Below are positions 18,696 through 28,935 of a stretch of DNA of 42,755 bases, in pieces. Both the position numbers and the translations under genes were made by a program. Numbering within the stretch: the first letter of the stretch is position 1; every line of letters starts with the position of its first letter. Below the pieces are notes generated by a model, which worked only from the letters and a program-made list of their open reading frames with translations, was not told the DNA's origin and did no database searches. Source of the stretch: Alphaproteobacteria bacterium RIFCSPHIGHO2_02_FULL_46_13 (GTDB lineage Bacteria > Pseudomonadota > Alphaproteobacteria > Micavibrionales > Micavibrionaceae); contig MEMI01000047.1 of the NCBI GenBank assembly GCA_001767915.1, positions 53,455 through 96,209 on the forward strand, given 5' to 3'.

Positions 18696-18805
18696 GTCCT
18701 TAAATATATACTAAACCACTCAAAAATAAAGGCTTATGCATCAAAAGCTTGCATAATCCCGAGAAAAGAATTATTGCCATAAACTTAAAATTATTAGAGG
18801 GTAAA

Positions 18806-19237
18806 ATGAAAGAAATTACATACAGCGTAGCTGATTATAAATCAATTGAAGTTCAATATGGCGTAAGGGCTGCTGTTAATGCTTTCCGTACCAGCCTCCA
18901 AAGTCATGTTCCTGATTTGCCGATTGATCTGGAGCTCAATGGGCCGAATCCTGAGGGCAATAAAGTAGCCTCGCTCCGCTTTGTTCGGGCGGCATCATGG
19001 AATGGTGAAAAGAAAGAATTCAAAGTTAATTTGCTGACCTGTGGTTTTGCTCCCAACGATGACGCATCAATTGCTGATCTGTTTAAAGCTTTGACCAATC
19101 CTCAAGTGCCAGTCACCACCCATCCTGACCATTTGGAAGATGGTGAAGAGGAGCCTCATGTGCAAGAGAAAGAAGTCATTGGGCTGATCGTTGGAAGTCA
19201 TACGCATCCATCGGCGTTTATTACTTTTGAAGCCTAA
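18806..19237 (+). CDS. Hypothetical protein
   Basis: ATG at 18806 preceded by 'gagggtaaa' (RBS-like); 143-aa acidic protein MKEITYSVADYKSIEVQYGVRAAVNAF... No family recognised. Confidence 0.6.
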   Translation: MKEITYSVADYKSIEVQYGVRAAVNAFRTSLQSHVPDLPIDLELNGPNPEGNKVASLRFVRAASWNGEKKEFKVNLLTCGFAPNDDASIADLFKALTNPQVPVTTHPDHLEDGEEEPHVQEKEVIGLIVGSHTHPSAFITFEA

Positions 19238-19285
19238 GAGATAGTCACTTGCCGACTCAGGACGTATCGTTCATAAATATGAACC

Positions 19286-20788
19286 ATGACGTCCGAGATA
19301 TTATCGACCCATCAAATGAAACTGGCCGAACAAGCGGCTTGCACAGGGAAAACAACATCGTTTACCCTGATGCAACGGGCTGGCAAAGCTGTTGCCGAAG
19401 AGATCATATCGCGTTATTCCAAACAGCCTGTTCTTGTCCTGTGTGGCATGGGCAATAATGGGGGGGACGGGTTTATCGTTGCTGCCGCCCTTAAAAAGAA
19501 AAACTGGGATGTTACTCTGGCCTGCGCCGTTGATACCCATGATTTACAGGGCGATGCGTCCCGCGCGGCGGAGACATGGCGCGATGATATTATCACATTT
19601 GAAGATTTGGAAATTCCCGAAGAAGGTTTAATTGTCGATGCTGTGTTTGGCACGGGATTATCGCGTCCTGTTGAAGGGCAAATATATGAAACGCTAATTA
19701 GCCTCCGCGAAACAGACTGCCCGATCATTGCGATTGATGTGCCGTCCGGCATGAATGCGGATACGGGGGAATGTCAGGACTGCACACCGCAGGCCGAAAT
19801 CACCATCACTTTCGCACGGAAAAAACCCGGGCATTTATTATTGCCGGGGCGTCAGGCATCAGGCGAAATTATCGTTGCCGACATTGGTATAGCGGACGAT
19901 ATTTTGCCGCCGATTGGCCCGTTTATGATGGAGAATTCCAGCGAGTTGCCATGGGGTGAGGCGGATTTTGATAAGCCGATTTATGCCCATAAATATCACC
20001 ATGGTCATGTGGTTGTCTTGGGTGGACGCGGCATGACGGGTGCGTCCAGTCTGGCCGCCAGTGCCGCTTTGCGGATGGGGGCGGGGTTGGTGACGGTTGT
20101 TGCCCCCGCAAATACCGCGATCATTCATCAATTACAAAACCCGAGTTTGTTGGTCGAGCCGATTGGGGAACTCGCACGGTTTAAAGAGCATATCAAAGAC
20201 CCACGCAGGAATGCCGTTCTGATCGGATGTGGCGCGGGGTTGGATAATATCGGCGCGCTTAAAAAAATCGTGTTCGATTCTGTTCAGGCGACCCCGCAAA
20301 AAATTTGTGTTCTGGATGCTGATGCGTTGTCGGTGTTCGAGGGCGATACAAAAATCCTGATGTCCGTATTGGGCGCGCATTGTATTTTAACGCCGCATGA
20401 AGGGGAATTTGCGCGGTTGTTTCCTGACATCAAAGGATCAAAGCCCGAACGCGCCTTTGCCGCCGCGAAGCGGAGCGGGGCGGTCATTGTCCTGAAAGGA
20501 GCGGACACGATTATTGCCTCCCCCGATTCTCGTTTGGTGATTAATTCCAATGGGTCAGGCTGGTTGGCCACCGCTGGCACAGGCGATGTGCTGGCGGGGA
20601 TGATTGCGGGGCTTGCCGCCCGTGGGTTGCTCGACCCGTTCGAGGCCGCTTGTGCCGCCGTATGGATGCATGCGCGGGCATCGGAATTGGCGGGGGCAGG
20701 GATGATTTCATCCGACCTTGCAGGGCATATTCCTGCCGTTTGGAAGGAATTGATTGACCCGCAGGAAGAGCCGGAAACCGCGGAATAA
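19286..20788 (+). CDS. nnr: Bifunctional ADP-dependent NAD(P)H-hydrate dehydratase / NAD(P)H-hydrate epimerase
   Basis: Epimerase domain CGMGNNGGDGFIVAAALK, AIDVPSGMNADTGE; dehydratase domain GGRGMTGASSLAASAALRMGAGLVTV, LTPHEGEFARLFP, NGSGWLATAGTGDVLAGMIAGL. Confidence 0.95.
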   Translation: MTSEILSTHQMKLAEQAACTGKTTSFTLMQRAGKAVAEEIISRYSKQPVLVLCGMGNNGGDGFIVAAALKKKNWDVTLACAVDTHDLQGDASRAAETWRDDIITFEDLEIPEEGLIVDAVFGTGLSRPVEGQIYETLISLRETDCPIIAIDVPSGMNADTGECQDCTPQAEITITFARKKPGHLLLPGRQASGEIIVADIGIADDILPPIGPFMMENSSELPWGEADFDKPIYAHKYHHGHVVVLGGRGMTGASSLAASAALRMGAGLVTVVAPANTAIIHQLQNPSLLVEPIGELARFKEHIKDPRRNAVLIGCGAGLDNIGALKKIVFDSVQATPQKICVLDADALSVFEGDTKILMSVLGAHCILTPHEGEFARLFPDIKGSKPERAFAAAKRSGAVIVLKGADTIIASPDSRLVINSNGSGWLATAGTGDVLAGMIAGLAARGLLDPFEAACAAVWMHARASELAGAGMISSDLAGHIPAVWKELIDPQEEPETAE

Positions 20789-20979
20789 CGCCAGAGTTAT
20801 CAGTTCGTTTTTCAATTTCATATTTGCGGTAGCGAAGCTTTTTTTACTTCTCCCCCAAGGGGCGAGGGATGTATCTATCAGTTCGTTTTTGGTTTTTTGT
20901 GAATTTAGGTGAGTGTTTAGATACGGGCTTAATCGTTTGTTAACTTTTGCCCTGTAGAAATGCGGAGGTCAAAAACACA

Positions 20980-21000
20980 AAAGGCCGCAATGCGGCCTTT
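20980..21000 (-). terminator. Intrinsic terminator (possibly bidirectional)
   Basis: AAAGGCCGC-AAT-GCGGCCTTT, 9-bp stem; on the minus strand followed by TGTGTTTTTG. Confidence 0.75.
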
Positions 21001-21034
21001 GAGAAAGAAGCTAAAAAATAGACCTAAGCCAATA

Positions 21035-21130
21035 TTAAGGTTGGCTGGAAGGTGCGTGGGTAGATAGACCCATAGGCACATGTGATACAAAACTTGATCT
21101 TGCTAGGCTGGCTGCGCTTCTAATTCTCAT
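21035..21130 (-). CDS. Putative 31-aa small ORF
   Basis: RBS-like AAAGGGTG upstream of ATG at 21130; encodes MRIRSAASLARSSFVSHVPMGLSTHAPSSQP*; starts 5 nt after the upstream stop codon and ends before the 21000-20980 terminator. Confidence 0.45.
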   Translation of the reverse strand: MRIRSAASLARSSFVSHVPMGLSTHAPSSQP

Positions 21131-21135
21131 ATTAA

Positions 21136-21711
21136 TCACCCTTTTGTTCTAGTTTCATTAACCGTAGTAATTAGTATCTTTCCTAGTTCTTCGTCATTCA
21201 GGCCGGATAAGACACCTTCGTATAGTTTATAATGTCCCAGTTTTTTAACTAAGTCAATTAATTTTGTATTGTTATTCACAAGACTAAACTCATAAGCTAT
21301 TTTACACATTACAGTTAAAGAGTCAAGTGTTTTTCTATAATTCGACCAATCTTTGTCTGCCTGAGGCAGATTAATACTAGTCAAAGGCACGCCGTTATAC
21401 CCTGACTCGCACTCCCGCAGCCCCATAGCGAGGTTACAGGCCATTTCGTCGAGGTCGACGGCTTTGGTGACTGCAGGGCAGATCAAGGTTGTTTCATCGC
21501 GGGTATAAGTCACGTAATTTGGCTCGCGACCTGTAATGACATTAATTTTAATCGAATATTGATTGGCAAATTCAAGGAGGCGTTTGCCCTCATTTGTTTT
21601 TTCGAGAAGTGAAATGCATTCTGCCCGAATCGCATCTGCCATTGGGTGTGACAAAGGGTTCGGGGCTTGAACCGCCCCCGATGACCCGAAATCTTTCAAC
21701 ACATCATTCAT
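21136..21711 (-). CDS. Conserved-looking hypothetical protein
   Basis: 191-aa ORF MNDVLKDFGSSGAVQAPNPLSHPMADAIRAECISLLEKTNEGKRLLEFANQY...; no family recognised. Confidence 0.65.
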   Translation of the reverse strand: MNDVLKDFGSSGAVQAPNPLSHPMADAIRAECISLLEKTNEGKRLLEFANQYSIKINVITGREPNYVTYTRDETTLICPAVTKAVDLDEMACNLAMGLRECESGYNGVPLTSINLPQADKDWSNYRKTLDSLTVMCKIAYEFSLVNNNTKLIDLVKKLGHYKLYEGVLSGLNDEELGKILITTVNETRTKG

Positions 21712-21728
21712 ATAATTAACCTATTATC

Positions 21729-22313
21729 CTATTGCATATTTTCAAGTGTGAGCATGCGTTTCGGGGAGGTGGTGACCTGACCGTCTGCGGACACTGTGAT
21801 TAAAACTTCCATCGGGGAGCTGTCATAGAGGGCGGGCGCCAATACAAGAAAATCGCCGGTTGTAGGGTCTTGTTCGATTTGTACGCCTTCGGGAACAACG
21901 TCCAGATCTTCGCGGCGTTCTTCGTCGTAGAGGTCGATATGCGGGGCTTCGGCGGCATTTTTGAGCAAGATAATCTCACCCTCCGGCAGGCGCACATAGC
22001 AATAATAGAAATTGAGGTACGGCAGAATGGTTTCGGCATTCAGAACCAGTTCACCGGATTCGACCATGTGACGAATCGCTGTATCGGCGCCGTCCATATA
22101 GTGGAAGCTTTCGCCGTTGCTGATGAAATCCATGGAAAAGGTTGGCAGGGACGAGAAATTCGTCAGGCGATAGAGCAGGAAACTATTGAAAAAAGGGAGG
22201 CGCGTGCATTTTGCTTCGCTGGTCACAGGGGTAAAGAGCATCGCTTCGGCCGCGCTTTTTACACGGCCGATCATGTCAATTGTTTGATCCCTGTCTAGTC
22301 TATGCCAAATCAT
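21729..22313 (-). CDS. Hypothetical protein
   Basis: 194-aa ORF MIWHRLDRDQTIDMIGRVKSAAEAMLFTPVTSEAKCTRLPFFNSFLLYRLTN..., upstream of and co-oriented with 21136..21711. Confidence 0.7.
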   Translation of the reverse strand: MIWHRLDRDQTIDMIGRVKSAAEAMLFTPVTSEAKCTRLPFFNSFLLYRLTNFSSLPTFSMDFISNGESFHYMDGADTAIRHMVESGELVLNAETILPYLNFYYCYVRLPEGEIILLKNAAEAPHIDLYDEERREDLDVVPEGVQIEQDPTTGDFLVLAPALYDSSPMEVLITVSADGQVTTSPKRMLTLENMQ

Positions 22314-22386
22314 GTCTACCTATATATATCAAATGATGCAAAAACGGAAGATGTTGCGCCCAAAATATTGAATTTATTGCTAAATA

Positions 22387-23304
22387 TCAGAGATTTTGAT
22401 GGCGGCTATCCAGAATATCGCCTGCGGGGTCAATATGAATCATAATTTCGGAATTGGGGAAGTCGAGCAAAAGGGAGGTCTCAATCTCTCTGGAAATATC
22501 ATGCGCTGCACATAATGATAATTCAGCTGACAATTCAATATCAAAGGAAATCAGGTTTTTCGTGCCTGATTTGCTTGTCCGCAAGTCATGCAACCCCAAA
22601 ACAGACGGATGGGATCTGATCTTGGCGATGATCTGGTCGCGAATTTCTGTCGGTAATTCTTGGTCGAGCAACATGCCGAAGGCATTGAGGACGATTTGGT
22701 AAGCTGTCCGCGCCATAATCCCCGCAACGCCGATGGCACTTAGCGGGTCGAGCCAATGTCCAAAAAGGCCAGTATAGTCAGCAAAAACAACGAGCAAGAC
22801 TGATCCGTTAATCAAAACATCTGCGCTGTAATGTAGGGAATCTGCCTCCACCGCCAAGGATTCCGAATGGTGGGCGCCAGCTTTTTGAACCTTGGCAATC
22901 GCCATGGACAAGATAACGGATGCACCCATAAACAGCATGGTTAGGACATGATCCGTCATTTCAACGGGATGAACAAACCGCCCGATGGCCTCCATCACCA
23001 GAAACATGCCGCCGCCCGCAAGCATCACGGCTTGAATCAGCGCTGCAATCCCTTCGACTTTGCCGTGGCCGTGGCGATGGTCGTCGTCCGCAGGTTTCAT
23101 CGCCCATTGCACGGAAATCAGGGTCATCAGTGACAGGCCGATGTCACTGAGCGAATCGATCAAAGCCGACAAAACCGCCGCCGACCCACTGATATAAACC
23201 GCAATCGATTTGATCACGACAAGGAGCAGGACGAGGATAACAGTGATGGTACTGCTGGTTTTTGCGGGGTTTTCAGTGAATTTGGATGCAATGTATTTTT
23301 TCAT
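22387..23304 (-). CDS. Cation diffusion facilitator family transporter
   Basis: SGSAAVLSALIDSLSDIGLSLMTLISVQWAMKPADDDHRHGHGKVEGIAALIQA; YSADVLINGSVLL; LLDQELPTEIRDQIIAKIRSHPSVLGLHDLRTSKSG. Confidence 0.94.
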   Translation of the reverse strand: MKKYIASKFTENPAKTSSTITVILVLLLVVIKSIAVYISGSAAVLSALIDSLSDIGLSLMTLISVQWAMKPADDDHRHGHGKVEGIAALIQAVMLAGGGMFLVMEAIGRFVHPVEMTDHVLTMLFMGASVILSMAIAKVQKAGAHHSESLAVEADSLHYSADVLINGSVLLVVFADYTGLFGHWLDPLSAIGVAGIMARTAYQIVLNAFGMLLDQELPTEIRDQIIAKIRSHPSVLGLHDLRTSKSGTKNLISFDIELSAELSLCAAHDISREIETSLLLDFPNSEIMIHIDPAGDILDSRHQNL

Positions 23305-23467
23305 GGGCGCAGGATAGGAGATTGAGTGGCAAGAATCAAATTTTTTAAGCTGTGGTGCAGCAATTAGGTGATTGACATATATATAAGTATCGTTGCCCCG
23401 AAACTTCTTCTGAATAGTTTATCCTTTTCCTTTTACTTTTGGGTTCGTTCTTACTAAAACCATCCCT

Positions 23468-24823
23468 ATGACACGAACATATTTTGGAACTGATGGCATT
23501 CGCGGGCGGGCGAACCAGCATCCTATGACCGCCGATATTGCTTTGAAAGTTGCTATGGCGACTGCGCGTGTGCTTGGGCAAAATTCTGGTCATCGTCGTG
23601 TGGTGATTGGCAAAGATACCCGCATATCCTGTTATATGTTGGAACAAGCCTTGACCGCCGGATTTTTGGCGATGGGGATGGATGTTGTTTTGACGGGGCC
23701 GATTCCGACACCCGCCATTGCTGTTCTGACCCGTTCGATGCGTGCCGATGTTGGTGTGATGATTTCCGCGTCCCATAATCCGTTCGAAGATAACGGCATT
23801 AAATTATTCGGCGCAGACGGATATAAATTACCCGACACCACCGAAAAAGAAATTGAAACATGGATTGATAATCCGGCCTTGATGAACGAAGGTTTGGCAA
23901 CGCCCGAAAAAATAGGTCGTGCAAGCCGTATGGATGATGCGGTCGGTCGGATGGTTGAATATGCCAAGGGAAGTTTCCCGCGCAATAAAACTCTGGCGGG
24001 TCTTAAAATCGTGATCGATTGTGCCAATGGGGCGGCTTACAAAGTTGCTCCGCAGGCTTTGTGGGAGCTTGAGGCTACTGTTATTTCAATGGGCGTGAGC
24101 CCCAACGGTAAAAATATCAATCTGGAATGTGGGGCAACCCATACCGATGCGCTGCAGGCGCGTGTGGTGGAAGAGGGCGCGGACATTGGCATTGCGCTCG
24201 ACGGTGATGCTGATCGTTTGATCCTTGTTGATGAACGCGGTCAACGGATTGATGGTGACCAAATTCTGGCATTACTTGCGACTTATATGAAATCTTACGA
24301 CTGTCTCAATCATAATACGGTGGTGACAACGGTTATGTCGAATTTAGGGTTCGAGCGTTATTTGCAATCCAACGGCATGACATTGGTACGCTCTGCTGTC
24401 GGTGACCGATATGTGGTTGAGAAAATGCGCGAGGGCGGATTCAATTTGGGCGGTGAACAATCCGGTCATGTTGTGATGTCCGATTTCGGAACCACGGGCG
24501 ACGGATTGATGGCGGCTTTGCAGGTGTTGGCTGTGTTGAAATATAGCGGTAAAAAAGCGTCGGAATTGTTGAATGTTTATACACCCGTCCCGCAACTTTT
24601 GAAAAATGTCCGCTTTACCAAAGGCGCAAAACCATTGGATAAAGCCGAGGTGCAAGACGCTTTACAACAAGCCGAAAAAACACTCGCTAATTCAGGGCGT
24701 TTATTGGTACGGGCATCCGGAACAGAGCCGTTAATCCGCGTGATGGCCGAAGGCGATGATCAAAAAATGGTCGAAAAAGTGGTTGATGATTTATGCGATG
24801 TCATCACTAAAGCAGCAATTTAA
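23468..24823 (+). CDS. glmM: Phosphoglucosamine mutase
   Basis: [91 protein letters not shown]. Confidence 0.97.
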   Translation: MTRTYFGTDGIRGRANQHPMTADIALKVAMATARVLGQNSGHRRVVIGKDTRISCYMLEQALTAGFLAMGMDVVLTGPIPTPAIAVLTRSMRADVGVMISASHNPFEDNGIKLFGADGYKLPDTTEKEIETWIDNPALMNEGLATPEKIGRASRMDDAVGRMVEYAKGSFPRNKTLAGLKIVIDCANGAAYKVAPQALWELEATVISMGVSPNGKNINLECGATHTDALQARVVEEGADIGIALDGDADRLILVDERGQRIDGDQILALLATYMKSYDCLNHNTVVTTVMSNLGFERYLQSNGMTLVRSAVGDRYVVEKMREGGFNLGGEQSGHVVMSDFGTTGDGLMAALQVLAVLKYSGKKASELLNVYTPVPQLLKNVRFTKGAKPLDKAEVQDALQQAEKTLANSGRLLVRASGTEPLIRVMAEGDDQKMVEKVVDDLCDVITKAAI

Positions 24824-24847
24824 TTAACTAAAAAAAGGAATATAAAA

Positions 24848-26140
24848 ATGGGTAATGTTGCAGTCATTGGGTCTCAATGGGGTGATGAAGGTAAAGGCAA
24901 GATTGTGGATTGGTTGTCCAGTCGTGCCGATGTTGTTGTACGCTTTCAGGGCGGGCATAATGCAGGGCATACGCTCGTTATTGATGGGGTTGAGTATAAA
25001 CTCCATTTGTTGCCATCGGGAATTGTTCGCGAAGGCAAATTATCCATTATCGGCAACGGGGTCGTTGTTAATCCTTGGGCATTGCTTGAAGAAATTGAAA
25101 CAGTGAGCGGAAAAGGCGTGAAAATTTCGTCTGACAGCCTCAAAGTTGCGGAAAACGTCAATCTGATTTTGCCGATCCATAGCCTTCTTGACCAAGCCAT
25201 GGAAGCCGCCCGCGGTGAGGGGAAAATCGGGACGACCGGTCGCGGCATTGGCCCTGCGTATGAAGATAAAGTTGCGCGTCGCGGGATTCGTTTGTGCGAT
25301 TTGAAACATCCTGAATTGGTGCGGGAAAAATTACAAAATCTGTTTATGCATCATAATGCGTTGCTGAAAGGTCTTGGGGCTGAACCATTGGATGTTGGTC
25401 AGGCCTTTGAAGAATTAATGGCGGTTGCGCCGAAAATCATGCCGTTCTCTGCCCCTGTCTGGAAAGTGTTGGACGAGGCACGCCATGCCGGAAAACGTAT
25501 TTTGTTCGAAGGCGCGCAAGGTTTAATGTTGGATGTTGACCACGGGACATATCCGTTTGTCACATCATCCAACACTGTGTCTGGGGCTGCTGCTGTTGGG
25601 TCGGGTGTCGGGCCGAAAGCGATTGGTTATGTTCTGGGGATTACCAAAGCCTATACAACTCGCGTGGGAACAGGGCCATTTCCGACTGAACAATTGAATG
25701 AAGAAGGTGAAACACTCGGACGTCGCGGCCATGAATTCGGAACGACCACTGGGCGCAAGCGTCGGTGCGGTTGGTTTGATGCGGTGATGGTTCGTCAGGC
25801 GATTAAGGTCGGCGGGATTGACGGTTTGGCGCTGACCAAACTTGATGTATTGGATGGATTCGATGAATTAAAGGTTTGTGTTGCTTATGAATTAAATGGT
25901 CAGAGGTTGGATTATTATCCTGCTTCGCAGATCGAGCAAGCGCAAGTCACGCCAATTTACGAAACCATGCCAGGTTGGAAAGAATCTACGCGCGGCGCGC
26001 GGTCATGGGCGGAATTGCCAGCGGAAGCCATCAAATACGTTAAACGTCTGGAAGAACTGGTTGAATCCACAGTGACTTTACTGTCCACCAGCCCTGAACG
26101 TGATGATACGATTTTGGTTCAAGATCCGTTCTTTTCCTAA
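24848..26140 (+). CDS. purA: Adenylosuccinate synthetase
   Basis: [77 protein letters not shown]. Confidence 0.98.
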   Translation: MGNVAVIGSQWGDEGKGKIVDWLSSRADVVVRFQGGHNAGHTLVIDGVEYKLHLLPSGIVREGKLSIIGNGVVVNPWALLEEIETVSGKGVKISSDSLKVAENVNLILPIHSLLDQAMEAARGEGKIGTTGRGIGPAYEDKVARRGIRLCDLKHPELVREKLQNLFMHHNALLKGLGAEPLDVGQAFEELMAVAPKIMPFSAPVWKVLDEARHAGKRILFEGAQGLMLDVDHGTYPFVTSSNTVSGAAAVGSGVGPKAIGYVLGITKAYTTRVGTGPFPTEQLNEEGETLGRRGHEFGTTTGRKRRCGWFDAVMVRQAIKVGGIDGLALTKLDVLDGFDELKVCVAYELNGQRLDYYPASQIEQAQVTPIYETMPGWKESTRGARSWAELPAEAIKYVKRLEELVESTVTLLSTSPERDDTILVQDPFFS

Positions 26141-26262
26141 AATAGACTGAATTTACATTTCTTCTTGTAAAGGGTATGATTCAAACTTCTGAATCAAACG
26201 TAGGGCGTCGCCCTGCGTTCTTCCCTTTGCGCAAACCTTGACCCGACTGATGACATTCATTT

Positions 26263-28362
26263 ATGGCCGCTGACCAAGAAAAACCACCCGAAGATACGGC
26301 CTCAATAGCGCCAGCCCCAAAAGTGGAAGAGCCGAAGGCAAAGTCATACCCCATGGTCTTGTTCAAAGGGGAAATTAAAATATTCCCCGACAGGCCTTTG
26401 CCCAAATATAACCAAGGTGCCGTTAAAGCGTATGAGGCCTTAACGGCAAGCGGTAATCAGGCTTTTGCTTTGGTCTGTGAAAAGAACATTGTTCCCCAAG
26501 CAGAAATTGTTCACAAATATGCGGGTATTACTACACCCCATTTGCCAAAGTTATTGGCCTGTGGTGTTGTTGAATGGAGTGTTGATTTTAAAGAGCGGTT
26601 GGTTTTCTTATATGAAGATAAAATGGGCTTGCCCGTTACCGCGGGTAAAAATCCTGCTGCGGTTGGGATAAAAGCAGAGCACGTTATTTCTACAATCTTT
26701 CGCAACCTTCTTGAGATCATGCGGGCAATGCGTGATAAGGGTATTGCACACGGGAATATTCGGGCGACAAATATATTTGATGGCGGTACGGCAACTTTTG
26801 AAAACGCCATGCTGGGAGAAATGCTCTCGACCCCCAGCGGATATGCGCAACCCGTCATTTATGAAACCATTGAACGCGGATTATGCCACCCATTGGGGCG
26901 CGGCCTTGCGGAAATATCGGATGATATATATGCGTTGGGTGTAACGCTTGCGACATTAATCAGGACATATGACCCCGCCGAAGGAATGTCGGATGAAGAC
27001 ATTATTACGGCCAAAATAGAGGTTGGATCATTCAATTTTATTGTCGGTAAAAGCCGCTTTCCGGCCGCTATTTTAGAATTCCTTCGTGGTGCCTTAAATG
27101 ATGACCCCGAGTCGAGATGGACATTTGATGACATCATGACATGGGCAGAAGGTCGCCGCGTATCCGCCAAGCAAACGACGGCACTTGCCACCTTAAAAGC
27201 GTCCCGTCCTTTGGATTTTATGCGGCGTAAATTTCTGAAGCCGGAGTTGTTGGCGGTTGCACTTTCAAAAGACCCTAGCCAAGTTGTGCCATTGGTTGAA
27301 AATGGAGATCTTAGTCTTTGGCTAAACCGTTCCATTCAGGATAAAGAATTGGAAACGAGATATGATGAAGGGTTGATTGAAGCCAAGCGTGAGGTCGGCA
27401 GTAGCAATTATGCCGATAGATTAGCCAGCATCATGGCCATTGCATTAGAACCTGATAACCCGATCTTTTATAAAGATTTAAAATTTTCTCCGATGGGCTT
27501 TGGGTCTTTGTTGGCAGATGCGTCGCAGACTAAAAAAGATTTGGGGCCTTTCGTTGATGTTATGCAGGGCAATATGATTGCATTCTGGGGGAAATCCACA
27601 ACAATGCAAACCCGCGGCGTTTCGGAGTCGATCAACCGTATGGGCAGTTGCAGAAGTTTTATGCAACAAAGTATGATCGGATCAGGGTTAGAGAGATGTG
27701 TCTATTATCTGTCACCTAATGCGCCATGCTTTAGCGAAAAGTTAGAGCAGTTCTATGTGAGATCAGCCGAAGACTTTTTGAATGCTCTGGAGAAAATGTC
27801 GTCTCAGAAGAACAGACCGGAATGGTTTTTAGATAGGCACATCATTGCATTTTTATTGGTGAGAGACAAAAATATTATTGAGCCATTTTTGCCGGATTTA
27901 GCGGCTTCGGAGAAACATCGCCAACGTCAGGGGATGGTGAAGATGCTGGCAACAATCCAGAAACGGGACAAGATGGGCGCCCTGCCAGGGCTTTCACAAT
28001 GGGTTGTCGGGATGCTTGATAATCTGGTTGACCGTTATCATGATCGCGAAAAACGTAAGGCTATACGCGAACAGCTGGAAAAAATGAAAACTTACGGTAG
28101 TCTTGAAAGAATAGCTGCGCTCTTTAATAATTATGAGGAGGCAATGAATGATAAAATTATCTATACCCAACAGATGCAGCAATATCAGGCTTTGAAGAAA
28201 GAATATTTTATGTTGGAGCAAGAGCTGGACAACAACAAGAACTTTGGGATTGAGGCCGGTAAACAGGCTGCGGCTCTTGTGTCTGGGCTTATATCGGCAA
28301 TTGTTGTGGTTATCTATCTCTTTTTTGTACTCACAAATGGTGGCGGGGGAAGTATCTTTTAA
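26263..28362 (+). CDS. Tail-anchored protein with kinase-like (pseudokinase) domain
   Basis: 699 aa; NLLEIMRAMRDKGIAHGNIRATNIFDGG (degenerate catalytic loop), SDDIYALGVTLATLIRT, LRGALNDDPESRWTFDDIMTWAEGRR (kinase C-lobe-like); C-terminal TM SGLISAIVVVIYLFFVLTNGGGGSIF. Confidence 0.75.
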   Translation: MAADQEKPPEDTASIAPAPKVEEPKAKSYPMVLFKGEIKIFPDRPLPKYNQGAVKAYEALTASGNQAFALVCEKNIVPQAEIVHKYAGITTPHLPKLLACGVVEWSVDFKERLVFLYEDKMGLPVTAGKNPAAVGIKAEHVISTIFRNLLEIMRAMRDKGIAHGNIRATNIFDGGTATFENAMLGEMLSTPSGYAQPVIYETIERGLCHPLGRGLAEISDDIYALGVTLATLIRTYDPAEGMSDEDIITAKIEVGSFNFIVGKSRFPAAILEFLRGALNDDPESRWTFDDIMTWAEGRRVSAKQTTALATLKASRPLDFMRRKFLKPELLAVALSKDPSQVVPLVENGDLSLWLNRSIQDKELETRYDEGLIEAKREVGSSNYADRLASIMAIALEPDNPIFYKDLKFSPMGFGSLLADASQTKKDLGPFVDVMQGNMIAFWGKSTTMQTRGVSESINRMGSCRSFMQQSMIGSGLERCVYYLSPNAPCFSEKLEQFYVRSAEDFLNALEKMSSQKNRPEWFLDRHIIAFLLVRDKNIIEPFLPDLAASEKHRQRQGMVKMLATIQKRDKMGALPGLSQWVVGMLDNLVDRYHDREKRKAIREQLEKMKTYGSLERIAALFNNYEEAMNDKIIYTQQMQQYQALKKEYFMLEQELDNNKNFGIEAGKQAAALVSGLISAIVVVIYLFFVLTNGGGGSIF

Positions 28363-28859
28363 TGGCAAAGGGTAAGGCATCTAAAAATAATAAAAGCGGG
28401 CAAAAGAAATTGATGCTCACCTTCATGGTGTTAACTTCGATTGCCTTATTACCGACGACCGTTATTTTCTTCATTGGGATGATGCCGACCATTGCCCTTC
28501 GTTTGTCGGATCGGTCAAAGCAAAAAGCGCGTGTGATGACTGTCGGATTTATGAATTTCGCGAGTTGTTTTCCGTTCTGGTTCAAACTGATGCAACAGGG
28601 GCATAAATTCGATAATGCGGTTGCTATTATATCTGACCCTATGACGATTACTATTATGTATGGCGGCGCACTTGCCGGTTATTTGATTGAATGGACCATT
28701 TCGGGGTTTGTTGCCAGTATGATGGTTCAAAAAGGCCGAAAACGCATGGAGAGTATTAAAAAAGCTCAAGAAGCTATGATCCAAAGATGGGGGAGGGAAG
28801 TCTCTGGTGATATTCCCGTTGATATTCATGGGTTTCCAGTGGAAAGCAGAGAAAAATAA
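28362..28859 (+). CDS. Small membrane protein coupled to the pseudokinase
   Basis: Start codon overlaps the pseudokinase stop (TAATG); Lys-rich N-terminus plus hydrophobic segments LMLTFMVLTSIALLPTTVIFFIGMMP and YGGALAGYLIEWTISGFVASMMV. Confidence 0.7.
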   Translation: MAKGKASKNNKSGQKKLMLTFMVLTSIALLPTTVIFFIGMMPTIALRLSDRSKQKARVMTVGFMNFASCFPFWFKLMQQGHKFDNAVAIISDPMTITIMYGGALAGYLIEWTISGFVASMMVQKGRKRMESIKKAQEAMIQRWGREVSGDIPVDIHGFPVESREK

Positions 28860-28935
28860 GGGGCTTGGGAGTAGTTTTCCTTGACCTCCACCATTTACTG
28901 TATAGGTTAGCTTTTTTATCATTAAAGGCTTTAAA

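Noticed and set aside
23382-23410. Promoter at TTGACA upstream of glmM
   Set aside because: No adequate -10 hexamer at 16-18 bp spacing; not strong enough to report.
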